DNA from: Mogibacterium sp.
GTDB lineage: Bacteria; Bacillota; Clostridia; Peptostreptococcales; Anaerovoracaceae
DNA length: 64,000 nucleotides
NCBI GenBank assembly: GCA_017405845.1
Contig: JAFQZQ010000041.1
Coordinates: 124,001 to 188,000 of the forward strand
Direction: 5' to 3'
Each line of letters opens with the position of its first letter. The first letter of the stretch is position 1. A program made the translations under genes and the position numbers. A model generated the notes under the pieces. The model was not told where the DNA came from and ran no database searches. It saw only the letters and a program-made list of their open reading frames with translations. Of the stretch, positions 12,604 to 20,716 are shown piece by piece.

Positions 12604-12643
12604 GTAACAATTACTTTATCACGATTGATGAAATGTAACAATT
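12604..12643 (-). promoter_or_regulatory. probable ilv-leu operon promoter with flanking direct repeats
   Basis: On the minus strand TTGTTA (12641-12636) and TAAAGT (12618-12613) are 17 bases apart, a plausible sigma-70/A promoter that starts transcription some 40 bases before the TTG start. The nonamer GTAACAATT (plus strand) occurs at 12604-12612 and 12635-12643, 31 bases or three helical turns apart, bracketing the promoter like an operator pair. No T-box or leader peptide was found. Confidence 0.45.
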
Positions 12644-12691
12644 CCTTTCTGTATTTTTTGAGATAATTTACAATTTACGAGTGGTTTTTTG

Positions 12692-12720
12692 TTGACACAA
12701 ACAATAAAGTGGTTTACTTT
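12692..12720 (+). promoter_or_regulatory. probable promoter of the leucine dehydrogenase gene
   Basis: TTGACA (12692-12697) is followed after 17 bases by TACTTT (12715-12720). The -35 box is perfect and the -10 box keeps the first two and last consensus positions. The gene starts 48 bases further on. The promoter diverges from the ilv-leu promoter, so one protein could act on both. Confidence 0.5.
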
Positions 12721-12768
12721 TTTATATGTCAAATAAAAAAGTTGCTAAAACCAAGAAAGGAAATACAT

Positions 12769-13812
12769 ATGACTAATATTGAGATGATCCGTGCCTATGG
12801 GCATGAGCAAGTTGCATATTTCAACAACGAAAAAGCAGGCCTTAGAGCGATCATCGCTCTTCACAATACAAACCTCGGTCCTGCAGTCGGCGGATGCAGA
12901 CTCTGGCCTTATGAGAGTGAAGAAGCTGCACTCTTCGATGTACTCAGACTGTCACGCGGCATGAGCCACAAGAACGCGGCTGCCGGAATGCCTCTCGGAG
13001 GAGCCAAGGGAGTTATCCTTGCACACCCATCCCAGAAGACAGAAGCCATGTTCGAGGCATTCGGCGAAGCAGTAAACACTTTCATGGGCAAGTACTACAC
13101 AGCTGAGGATGTCAACACCGATACAAAGGATGCTGATTACATGCTGCGCACTACTGAATATGTAGTAGGCCGTGCAGATGTATCCGGAGACCCATCTCCT
13201 TTCACATCCATCGGCGTATTTGACGGTATACGCGCTGTTGCACAGTTCATGAACGGTTCCGACAGCCTTGACGGAATGAAGATCGCAGTACAGGGACTCG
13301 GCAAGGTAGGTATGGGTCTGGCAGAGCTTCTGCACGAAGCAGGCGCAAAGCTGATCGTATGCAACAACTCGAACCGCGAAGCAATGAAGTATGCTGTCGA
13401 GCAGCTCGGAGCAACAGAGGTCCCGAAAGATGAGATCTACGGAGTTGAGTGCGACATCTTCGCACCTTGCGCTCTCGGTGCTGTCGTAAACAGCAAGACC
13501 ATTCCGCAGTTCAAGTGCAGAGCAATTGCCGGAGCTGCCAACAACGTTATTTATGATGACGCTGCAGGCGAAGCACTCAAGGCACGCGGCATCCTGTACG
13601 CTCCTGACTTCATCATCAACGGCGGCGGCGTTATCAATGCCGGCCAGGAAGCATTCACTACATACGACAAGGAGAACGTGCTCAAGCAGGTACACAACAT
13701 CTACAATACAGTATACAGAATGCTCGAAGAGTCGAAAGAGACAGGAAAGCCTGAAGGCGTGATCGCTACAGAATTCGCTGAGAACCGCATCAGAAACGGT
13801 CTTGACGCGTAA
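12769..13812 (+). CDS. bcd: leucine (branched-chain amino acid) dehydrogenase
   Basis: 347 residues from ATG 12769, behind AGAAAGG; the open frame reaches back to 12709 but those residues are not native-looking. The catalytic lysine is in MPLGGAKGVI, the dinucleotide fold in IAVQGLGKVGMGLAELL, and FIINGGGVINAGQE closes the active site. The Glu/Leu/Phe/Val dehydrogenase family oxidatively deaminates leucine, valine or isoleucine with NAD+, or runs in reverse to aminate the keto acids. Its position opposite the ilv-leu operon, with no aminotransferase gene there, makes the aminating direction possible. Confidence 0.92.
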   Translation: MTNIEMIRAYGHEQVAYFNNEKAGLRAIIALHNTNLGPAVGGCRLWPYESEEAALFDVLRLSRGMSHKNAAAGMPLGGAKGVILAHPSQKTEAMFEAFGEAVNTFMGKYYTAEDVNTDTKDADYMLRTTEYVVGRADVSGDPSPFTSIGVFDGIRAVAQFMNGSDSLDGMKIAVQGLGKVGMGLAELLHEAGAKLIVCNNSNREAMKYAVEQLGATEVPKDEIYGVECDIFAPCALGAVVNSKTIPQFKCRAIAGAANNVIYDDAAGEALKARGILYAPDFIINGGGVINAGQEAFTTYDKENVLKQVHNIYNTVYRMLEESKETGKPEGVIATEFAENRIRNGLDA

Positions 13813-13840
13813 ATGCAAATCAACTGAGACAAATCAAAAG

Positions 13841-13872
13841 GCATATCCGCGGTCAAACGGATATGCTTTTTT
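13841..13872 (+). terminator. intrinsic terminator of the leucine dehydrogenase gene
   Basis: GCATATCCG and CGGATATGC form a 9-bp perfect stem with an 8-base loop, followed by TTTTTT, 28 bases after the stop codon. Confidence 0.85.
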
Positions 13873-14018
13873 GATACTTTAAATGCTTCTGCGTTCATCC
13901 CGGTCTGTTTCCCGGATGATCACAGGACAGGCAGTCGCGGCAGTTTACAAGCGGAAGTATTCCGATTATACTTTGTCTGTAATCTGCTTTAAGTAACAGA
14001 AATTTGGAGACCGTATAA

Positions 14019-14696
14019 ATGGCTAAGAACAAAACCAGAAGCAACAAGACTTCCTCCCAGGCGAAACCTAAGACCGAGACTCAAAAAACCTCTAAGGTTT
14101 CTGATAAGAAAAAGGAAGTGCTTTATCAGATCAAGACCAAACGCGATTCAGGTGTTTTAAAAGCATATATCACTTTTACATACCGCGTGTTTCATCCTAA
14201 GGTCACCGCAAGGATGGTGCTCTACGGGCTCCTGATACTAGCGCCGGGCTTTGTCGTTAAGACCCAGGCGCTGAAGATCATTCTCTGGGTATTAGGAGGA
14301 CTGGTAGTCCTTCTCGGACTCTTCCGTCAGTATATCTCACTTGCCCTTACAAAAAGATCGGATGCGGATTACCGCAATGGTACTGAATTCGTATATGAAT
14401 TCACCCAGAATGACGCTTCATTTTTCCGTGATGGAGAGCTGGCCGTATACAGCAACAAATACAAGGACATAGATGCTGTATTCTACGACGAGGATTATTA
14501 TTACCTCAGTCTCACAAGCAGGGAATTCTTTGTTATCCCTATGGACAGATTTACTATTGGAGATCCGTCTACCTTCGGCGATTTCATGTACAAGAGATGT
14601 AAAAAAGTGTGCCGCTGGATCCCTGCAAAGCTTGGCAACAAACTCAAAAAATACAGGTCAAGCCGTGCCGTCATCAGAGACCAAATGCGCCGCTAA
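14019..14696 (+). CDS. YcxB-like membrane protein, function unknown
   Basis: 225 residues. A Lys/Thr/Ser-rich N-terminal tail of about 30 residues is followed by a short linker, two closely spaced hydrophobic segments (about residues 65-105) and a C-terminal soluble domain with YEFTQNDASFF and a Tyr/Asp-rich turn. This layout resembles the YcxB-like C-terminal domain family, which has no assigned role. It is expressed alone between two terminators. The gene at 16608-17201 has a similar layout without clear sequence identity. Confidence 0.75.
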   Translation: MAKNKTRSNKTSSQAKPKTETQKTSKVSDKKKEVLYQIKTKRDSGVLKAYITFTYRVFHPKVTARMVLYGLLILAPGFVVKTQALKIILWVLGGLVVLLGLFRQYISLALTKRSDADYRNGTEFVYEFTQNDASFFRDGELAVYSNKYKDIDAVFYDEDYYYLSLTSREFFVIPMDRFTIGDPSTFGDFMYKRCKKVCRWIPAKLGNKLKKYRSSRAVIRDQMRR

Positions 14697-14730
14697 AAAA
14701 GAGCTGAACCTATGAGTTCAGCTCTTTTAT
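14697..14730. terminator. bidirectional terminator between convergent genes
   Basis: GAGCTGAAC (14701-14709) pairs with GTTCAGCTC (14716-14724). A-rich sequence on the left and T-rich sequence on the right let it work on both strands. It overlaps the last codons of the minus-strand gene ending at 14710. Confidence 0.85.
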
Positions 14731-15312
14731 TTTTTTGATTACCGGTCCAAGAGAGTCTCTGCTCATACCGTCATAATCGTTTTTGGCTCTTTCAATGATG
14801 AGGTCCGCATCCTCTTTTTCATACAGTCCGTAAGCCCCTACCTCAATAAAATTATTAAACAGTGCTTTGTCCAGCAAAATCAGTTTATTTTTCCGGATCG
14901 TTCCCGGAAGCATGAAGAAGCTTATATTGTTTTGTCCTTCACACCCGTTCCGGCGGCGAAGCAGATCGACATAAGACTGACTGTCCGGGTCACCGAGGCC
15001 TACACCGCATATTAAGAGGTTTCTTCCCTCAAGCCCGAAATTATTATAATTCTGCCACAGCATGTTCAGCATGTGGATATCACCATTACGTACGGCACCG
15101 ATATATACAACATTTTTATACATGCTGACATATCCCAGCATTCTCTTGTCGAACCCCATGCCATCACAGTCCAGTTCCTCCATCAGCCATTTTCCGTACT
15201 GCAGGGAGGTGCCGTGTTTGCCTGCGCATACAACGATCGTGTCTGTTGAATCTCCGCCATCTGCTCTTCTGTTCTCTCTTGCTGTCCTGTTAGGATTCTT
15301 CATCTGCTTCAC
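14710..15312 (-). CDS. flavodoxin-domain protein
   Basis: 200 residues. After a charged N-terminus, TIVVCAGKHGTSLQYGKWLMEEL resembles the phosphate-binding start of flavodoxin-like folds, where Gly/Thr-rich loops hold FMN. VVYIGAVRNGDIHMLNMLWQN and LLICGVGLGDP resemble later flavodoxin strands. The loops differ from classic flavodoxin, so FMN binding is not certain. It stands alone, convergent to the YcxB-like gene, and no partner reductase is next to it. Confidence 0.65.
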   Translation of the reverse strand: MKQMKNPNRTARENRRADGGDSTDTIVVCAGKHGTSLQYGKWLMEELDCDGMGFDKRMLGYVSMYKNVVYIGAVRNGDIHMLNMLWQNYNNFGLEGRNLLICGVGLGDPDSQSYVDLLRRRNGCEGQNNISFFMLPGTIRKNKLILLDKALFNNFIEVGAYGLYEKEDADLIIERAKNDYDGMSRDSLGPVIKKIKELNS

Positions 15313-15488
15313 CCTTTCGTATCATTCTAAATATCGCAACAGCTGAAAACCGTGCCATAGAATATTACTACATAAATGGTATACAAATCAAATATCGTTC
15401 AGATGCTTTCCAGGTCGCTCAAAAGGGATAAGGTTGAAAAACTGCAAAAAAACAACCTTTAAATATTCACATAATCGACACATTAGTA

Positions 15489-15529
15489 TTGACTTGGACT
15501 TAAGGAATGCTATAATCTGTCTTAAAGAA
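15489..15529 (+). promoter_or_regulatory. promoter with 22-bp-spaced direct repeat, permease gene
   Basis: TTGACT (15489-15494), a 16-base spacer and TATAAT (15511-15516) form a strong promoter. TTAAGGAA (15500-15507) and TTAAAGAA (15522-15529) lie 22 bases apart on either side of the -10 box. The promoter of the LysR gene at 17332-17372 has the same elements at the same spacings, so one regulator probably serves both. Confidence 0.7.
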
Positions 15530-15588
15530 GTGTTGAATCACATATTCAATATTCTTATAATAGTACTATTATTCATAGGAGGTTTTTT

Positions 15589-16515
15589 ATGTCTAAATGG
15601 ATTCTTATTGGTATAGCTCTTTTAGGACTCGTTTATAACGTCATCCTGATGTGGAGAAAGATGAAAGAGATCCGCGCAATGCCTGAAACAGAATTCGGCT
15701 GCAGCGGTGAGGAACTCTGGCAGTCGCAGAAGAAGCACTTCTGGTACAACTTCATTCTTGCCGGAATCATTGCTAACTTCTTCGACACACTGGGTATCGG
15801 ATCATTCGCTCCTACTTCGACAATGTTCAAGGTAGGAAAGTCAGTAGACGACGTTCTTGTTCCTGGTACACTGAACGTAGGCGACACAGTTCCTGTATGT
15901 GTAGAGGCAGCTGCATTCTTCGGTCTCGTAGACATGGATGTTCTCACACTCGTAACCATGATCGTTGCATCCGTTCTCGGTTCATACCTCATGGCTGGTG
16001 TCGTTTCCAAGTTCGACCGTAAGCACGTACGTTACGCTCTGTTCGTAGGACTGTTCCTTCTCTCCGTCGTTATGTTCATGAAGTGGAGAGGCATTGGCCC
16101 ATTCGGCGAAGTCGGAACAGAAATGGGTCTCCGTGGAATCAAGCTGATCATTGCTATCGTTGTCAACTTCATCCTCGGCGGACTGATGTCCATCGGCGTA
16201 GGTCTCTATGCTCCTTGCATGGCTCTCTGCGCACTCCTCGGACTCGATGTCGGCTGCGCATTCCCTGCTATGATGGGTTCCTGCGCATTCCTGATGGCAT
16301 ACGGCAATGGCCCTAAGTTCATCAAGGAGGGACGTTATGACATGAACGCTTGCTGGGCTATGGCTCTCGGCGGCGGCCTGATCGGAGTTCCTATCGCTGC
16401 ATGGATCGTTGGAAGCATGCCACTTTACTGGCTGACTCTCATGGTAGTAATTGTATGCTTCATCACTTCGCTCCTCTACCTGAAGGATGCTATTCAGAAG
16501 GGATCTGCTATCTAA
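15589..16515 (+). CDS. TauE/SafE-family membrane permease
   Basis: 308 residues, mostly hydrophobic, with about eight membrane segments. The two halves carry the GIGSF...T and GVGLYAPCMALCALLG loops typical of TauE/SafE transporters, which in known cases export sulfite, sulfoacetate or related small anions. The substrate is not evident from sequence. GGAGG precedes ATG 15589. Its promoter is a near copy of that of the LysR regulator at 17409, which suggests that regulator controls it. Confidence 0.85.
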   Translation: MSKWILIGIALLGLVYNVILMWRKMKEIRAMPETEFGCSGEELWQSQKKHFWYNFILAGIIANFFDTLGIGSFAPTSTMFKVGKSVDDVLVPGTLNVGDTVPVCVEAAAFFGLVDMDVLTLVTMIVASVLGSYLMAGVVSKFDRKHVRYALFVGLFLLSVVMFMKWRGIGPFGEVGTEMGLRGIKLIIAIVVNFILGGLMSIGVGLYAPCMALCALLGLDVGCAFPAMMGSCAFLMAYGNGPKFIKEGRYDMNACWAMALGGGLIGVPIAAWIVGSMPLYWLTLMVVIVCFITSLLYLKDAIQKGSAI

Positions 16516-16554
16516 TCACTATCAGCGATTCAGTTGCAATTTACTATTAACTAC

Positions 16555-16586
16555 AAAAGAGCCGGTCAGAAATGACCGGCTCTTTT
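16555..16586. terminator. bidirectional terminator after the permease gene
   Basis: A 14-bp perfect stem (AAAAGAGCCGGTCA and its complement) closes on a GAAA tetraloop. The outer A and T runs make it usable from both sides, by the permease gene and by the convergent gene ending at 16608. Confidence 0.9.
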
Positions 16587-16607
16587 ATAGTTTCAGTTCT
16601 TAAGTCT

Positions 16608-17201
16608 CTAATTGAAACTCTCTCTCAGCTTACCGTCAGACTTGACGACCTTCTTTTTATATGGAGCAAGCAGGTCATCGAGTTCGTATTTGTCGAATGG
16701 CACCAAAGCGTAGAATTTATCAAGGCTTTCTTCCGTTTCGGAATCTCTGGTCTGTGTGTTCAGAGTTGCCTTGCCTTCTATACAAAGTACTCCTGCCTCG
16801 TCATCGCGGATGATTTTTTTGATCTGTGCGTCACGTATGAAATAAGTCTTGAGCTTCATTCCCTGCTGATATACATAATAGACAGTATCATCGCTGACCT
16901 CGAACCTCGCATTGTGAAATCCGTTGAACGGATCCTGGGACATCCGCTTACCGCGGCGGGCAGCAATAAACGTAAGAGCTGCTACTGTCCAGATCGTTAA
17001 GTGTACCGGAAGCTGACTCGACTCAGCGCCTTGCGTCATGAGTGCTACTTTTATTATGGCAACCAGTCCCGCTGCGAGGATCACGTATGAAGCAATCTTG
17101 AATCCGAAGCCTTTATTCGTACCCTTAGCCCACTTATGCTTTCTTGCATTAAGTATACCGAGATCTCCAGGGTACACATCATTATTAGGATCAAGTTTCA
17201 T
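16608..17201 (-). CDS. two-TM membrane protein, function unknown
   Basis: 197 residues. A polar N-terminus is followed by two hydrophobic stretches (about residues 34-52 and 66-82), a basic turn RRGKRMSQ and a C-terminal cytoplasmic domain with TVYYVYQQGMKLKTYFIRDAQIKKI, rather like a membrane-tethered PH-type domain. I recognise no named family. AAAGGAGA precedes ATG 17201. It sits between the permease and the LysR gene but is read in the opposite direction. Confidence 0.7.
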   Translation of the reverse strand: MKLDPNNDVYPGDLGILNARKHKWAKGTNKGFGFKIASYVILAAGLVAIIKVALMTQGAESSQLPVHLTIWTVAALTFIAARRGKRMSQDPFNGFHNARFEVSDDTVYYVYQQGMKLKTYFIRDAQIKKIIRDDEAGVLCIEGKATLNTQTRDSETEESLDKFYALVPFDKYELDDLLAPYKKKVVKSDGKLRESFN

Positions 17202-17331
17202 ATGATTCTCTCCTTTTTCTTGTAAAAGTTTTCCTAGACATTGTACATTATATGTTCTTAAAAGTAAATTTTTTACTGCTTCATGCGATCAATGCGGTAA
17301 TCATAGCTTTGTCTAAGGCATCCGTCTTCTG

Positions 17332-17372
17332 TTGACTTGGCTTTAAAGAATGGTATAATCTGTATTAAGGAA
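17332..17372 (+). promoter_or_regulatory. promoter with 22-bp-spaced direct repeat, LysR gene
   Basis: TTGACT (17332-17337), 16-base spacer, TATAAT (17354-17359). TTAAAGAA (17343-17350) and TTAAGGAA (17365-17372) are 22 bases apart. The layout and much of the sequence match 15489-15529. Confidence 0.7.
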
Positions 17373-17408
17373 TTGTTTTATCATTTTGTTTAAGCGGGTT
17401 TATTAGTC

Positions 17409-18290
17409 ATGGATATTCTGAAATGCAAAGCATTTGTAACGGCCGCAGATGAAGGAAGTTTTACCGCAGCAGGAAAGTTAATGGGATATACTCCCTCCGG
17501 TATCAGTCAGCTGGTAGCCGCCATGGAAAAGGAGTTCGGCTTCTCTCTCCTGATGCGCAAGAGCAATGGAGTTATCCTGACCCGCGAGGGTGAATACATC
17601 TATCCCTTTGTCATGGAGTATATTGAAAAAGAAGCCGCTGTATACAAGGCTGCCACTGAACTCTCAGGGATGTACAAGGGCAATGTGATGATTGCCGCCT
17701 ACTCGAGTATCGCCGCTCAAGTGCTTCCTCAGATCATCAAGGATTTTACCGACCTGCACCCTTCCATCAATATACAGATAGAGGAGGCTACAAAGAATAA
17801 GATCGACAAGATGGTCACCTCGGGCAAGGCCGATCTTTCGTTCTCATCACGGCTCTCGAACAAGTCGTTTGTCTGGATACCTTTTGCCGAGGACCGTATG
17901 GTAGCCGTTCTTCCGGGTGATCACCCGGATGCAGGTTTAGAGGCATACCCTATCAATAAATGCAAAAAGGAAAATCTCATAATGCCAAGCGAGGGAGATG
18001 ACGCAGATGTAAGGGAACTCTTCAAGCGTCACGGAATAGTCCCGAATGTAAGGCTTACCACTCTTGAAAACTATACAGCAATAAACATGGTTGAAAAGGG
18101 CCTTGGCATAGGCATAATGAACGAGGGAATCACCAGGCACTGGAAGACCGGAACAGTGATCATACCCGTAGATCCTCCAAGCTCCATCGAACTGGGCATC
18201 TGCCTCCCTTCTCTTGAAGATGCGGCACCTGCTGTAAGAGAATTCGTACTGTTCGCTGCAGACAAACTGAACGCAAAGATCCCGGAATAA
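17409..18290 (+). CDS. LysR-family transcriptional regulator
   Basis: 293 residues. The N-terminal winged helix-turn-helix (CKAFVTAADEGSFTAAGKLMGYTPSGISQLVAAME) is classic LysR, followed by a substrate-binding domain of about 200 residues. The ligand cannot be told. The weak ribosome site before ATG 17409 suggests low expression. Its promoter matches that of the TauE-type permease, so it probably autoregulates and controls that permease, perhaps in response to the exported anion. Confidence 0.9.
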   Translation: MDILKCKAFVTAADEGSFTAAGKLMGYTPSGISQLVAAMEKEFGFSLLMRKSNGVILTREGEYIYPFVMEYIEKEAAVYKAATELSGMYKGNVMIAAYSSIAAQVLPQIIKDFTDLHPSINIQIEEATKNKIDKMVTSGKADLSFSSRLSNKSFVWIPFAEDRMVAVLPGDHPDAGLEAYPINKCKKENLIMPSEGDDADVRELFKRHGIVPNVRLTTLENYTAINMVEKGLGIGIMNEGITRHWKTGTVIIPVDPPSSIELGICLPSLEDAAPAVREFVLFAADKLNAKIPE

Positions 18291-18306
18291 TTCCGGGATC
18301 TCTTTA
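18278..18306 (+). terminator. terminator overlapping the LysR stop codon
   Basis: An 11-bp inverted repeat around a single base (GATCCCGGAAT and complement, 18278-18300) includes the TAA stop of the LysR gene and is followed by a T-rich stretch. Confidence 0.75.
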
Positions 18307-18321
18307 TATCATTCTGATTCT

Positions 18322-18339
18322 GGGCATCTGCCCTTTTTT
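18322..18339 (+). terminator. second terminator after the LysR gene
   Basis: GGGC-atct-GCCC followed by TTTTTT, just before the convergent feoAB stop. It backs up the hairpin at 18278. Confidence 0.6.
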
Positions 18340-18341
18340 AT

Positions 18342-20699
18342 TTAACCTAACCCTATAGCGATGCCGATAAGTCTTACGATCAGCGCAGCCACCCATGCAA
18401 TTGCGCACTGGCAAAGCACTACGTACAGCGCCCATCCTCTTCCAAGCTCTCTTCGTACTGCAGCCACAGCAGCTACACACGGTGTGTACAGCAGGCTAAA
18501 CACCAGCATTGACACAGCGGCAAGCGATGAAAGAGCAGCTGCCACTCCGCCGGTAAAGAGCACGTTCATGGTTGCTACGACGCTCTCTTTGGCCATAAAT
18601 CCGCTTATTAGCGCCGTAACGATGCGCCAGTCTCCAAGGCCTACAGGCTTGAATACAGGCGCCAGAACGCCGGCTATAGTCGCCAGCATTGAGCTCTGCG
18701 CATCATCCACCATGTTGAGCCCGAAGTCGAAGCTCTGCAGGAACCATACTACTATCGTAGCTATCAGGATCACTGAAAACGCCCTCTGCAGGAAGTCCTT
18801 GGCTTTGTCCCAGATAAGATGACCTACATTCTTAGCCGATGGCAGTCTGTAATTCGGCAACTCCATCACCAAAGGCACGGCCTCGCCTTTAAAGACCGTT
18901 TTTTTCATCACTATCGCAGATAGTATGCCGGTCACAACGCCCAACAGATAAAGCGCTGTCACTATCCACCATCCATTGCCCGGGAAGAATGCCGCTACGA
19001 AGAATCCGTATATAGGCAGCTTTGCCGTGCACGACATAAACGGTGTCAGCAATATGGTCATGCGCCTGTCTCTTGAGCTCGGCAGCGTACGAGTCGCCAT
19101 AACGGCAGGCACGGTACAGCCGAATCCGATAAGCATAGGCACTATACTCCGGCCTGATAGTCCTATCTTTCGCAGCGGTTTGTCCATAACGAAAGCGACT
19201 CTGGCTATATACCCGCTGTCCTCGAGCAGCGACAGGAAGAAGAACATCGTAACGATTATAGGCAGAAAACTCAGTACGCTTCCGACGCCCTCAAATATAC
19301 CGTTCATTACCAGGCTGTCTATGGCCTGATTCACATTGACCGCGCTCATTGCAGTTTCGACTGATGCTCCCAGCTTGTCTATACCCTTCTCCAGGAGATC
19401 CTGCAGGAAAGGCCCTATTACGGCAAAGGTCAGGAAGAACACCGCCGCCATTACTGCAATAAATACCGGTATGGCTGTGTACTTACCGGTCAGGACATTG
19501 TCATACTTGCTGCTCCTTATATGCTCCTTACTCTCTGCAGGCCTTTTGATGCAGCGGTCGCAGACTTTGTAAATAAAGGAGTAACGCATGTCTGCAATCG
19601 CAGCGCTCCTGTCGATACCTCTCTCTCTTTCCATCTGGAGTATGAGGTGCTCCAGAGTCTCTTTTTCGTTCTTGTCGAGCTTGAGGCTGTCAAGTATGAG
19701 CTGATCCCCTTCGACCAGCTTCGCGGCTGCGAAACGGACCGGTATACCTTCTCTTTCGGCATGGTCCTCAATGAGATGGCATACGGCATGCAGGCATCTG
19801 TGAACAGCTCCGCCGTTTTCCGTGCTGTCGCAGAAATCCTGCCTCATAGGACCTTCCTGGTATTTAGCCACATGAATTGCATGGCTGACCAGCTCGTCTA
19901 CACCCTGATTCTTGGCAGCAGAGATAGGAACGACCGGTACGCCCAGCATCTGCTCCATCCTGTTGATGTCTACGGATCCGCCGTTGCCTATCATCTCGTC
20001 CATCATATTGAGTGCGACCACCATAGGCAGCCCCATCTCGAGCAGCTGCATCGTCAGATACATGCTGCGGTCTATGCTGGTGACATCGACTATGTTGATG
20101 ATAGCCTTCGGCTTCTGTTTCAGCACGAAGTCTCTTGATACTATTTCTTCGCCTGAGTAAGGCGACATGGAGTAAATGCCTGGCAGGTCAGTGATCAGAG
20201 TGCCGGGGTGTCCCTTGATTACACCGTCTTTTCGGTCGACAGTGACTCCCGGGAAGTTGCCTACGTGCTGATTCGAACCCGTTAGCTGATTGAACAGCGT
20301 CGTCTTTCCGCTGTTCTGGTTGCCGACGAGGGCAAAAGTGAGAGTGGTACCATCCGGAAGCGGATCCTCGCCTTCCTTTTCATGATATCTGCCTTCTTCA
20401 CCAAGGCCCGGGTGCTCTGCCTCGTCCGCTTCATCAGGCACATCGGTGTAGGCACCGCTCTCGTCATCAGTAAGAAGGATCTCTATTTTTTCAGCGTCTG
20501 ACAGGCGCAGTGTAAGTTCGTAGCCGTGTATGCGCAATTCCATAGGGTCACCCATAGGCGCAAACTTTATGAGTTTTACATGTGCTCCCGGTATTACTCC
20601 CATGTCAAGGAGGTGCTGACGCAGTGCGCCATCACCTCCTACTTTTTCGATATACGCGGATTGTCCTTGTTTTATTTCACTTAGTTTCTTAATTACCAC
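18342..20699 (-). CDS. feoB: FeoA-FeoB fusion, ferrous iron transporter
   Basis: 785 residues. Residues 1-75 are a FeoA SH3-like domain. An acidic linker (about 78-115) leads to the FeoB G domain with G1 GNQNSGKTT (about 126), G3 DLPG and G4 NMMD, then the transmembrane part with MATRTLPSSRDRR and FMSCTAKLPIYGFF gate regions. It imports Fe2+ across the cytoplasmic membrane. The GTG start lies 17 bases after pfkA, so pfkA and feoAB are probably cotranscribed. FeoA is normally a separate protein; fusions are known in Clostridia. Confidence 0.95.
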   Translation of the reverse strand: MVIKKLSEIKQGQSAYIEKVGGDGALRQHLLDMGVIPGAHVKLIKFAPMGDPMELRIHGYELTLRLSDAEKIEILLTDDESGAYTDVPDEADEAEHPGLGEEGRYHEKEGEDPLPDGTTLTFALVGNQNSGKTTLFNQLTGSNQHVGNFPGVTVDRKDGVIKGHPGTLITDLPGIYSMSPYSGEEIVSRDFVLKQKPKAIINIVDVTSIDRSMYLTMQLLEMGLPMVVALNMMDEMIGNGGSVDINRMEQMLGVPVVPISAAKNQGVDELVSHAIHVAKYQEGPMRQDFCDSTENGGAVHRCLHAVCHLIEDHAEREGIPVRFAAAKLVEGDQLILDSLKLDKNEKETLEHLILQMERERGIDRSAAIADMRYSFIYKVCDRCIKRPAESKEHIRSSKYDNVLTGKYTAIPVFIAVMAAVFFLTFAVIGPFLQDLLEKGIDKLGASVETAMSAVNVNQAIDSLVMNGIFEGVGSVLSFLPIIVTMFFFLSLLEDSGYIARVAFVMDKPLRKIGLSGRSIVPMLIGFGCTVPAVMATRTLPSSRDRRMTILLTPFMSCTAKLPIYGFFVAAFFPGNGWWIVTALYLLGVVTGILSAIVMKKTVFKGEAVPLVMELPNYRLPSAKNVGHLIWDKAKDFLQRAFSVILIATIVVWFLQSFDFGLNMVDDAQSSMLATIAGVLAPVFKPVGLGDWRIVTALISGFMAKESVVATMNVLFTGGVAAALSSLAAVSMLVFSLLYTPCVAAVAAVRRELGRGWALYVVLCQCAIAWVAALIVRLIGIAIGLG

Positions 20700-20716
20700 T
20701 TATTTGTTATGTGCGA

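Noticed and set aside
12595..12768. T-box, leader peptide or riboswitch before the ilv-leu operon
   Set aside because: The distance from promoter to start is only about 40 bases, and no specifier loop, antiterminator or Leu/Val/Ile-rich peptide was found.
12952..13818. 288-codon open frame opposite the leucine dehydrogenase gene
   Set aside because: It is antisense to a clear gene with a promoter and terminator; the Cys/Val-rich product fits a codon shadow.
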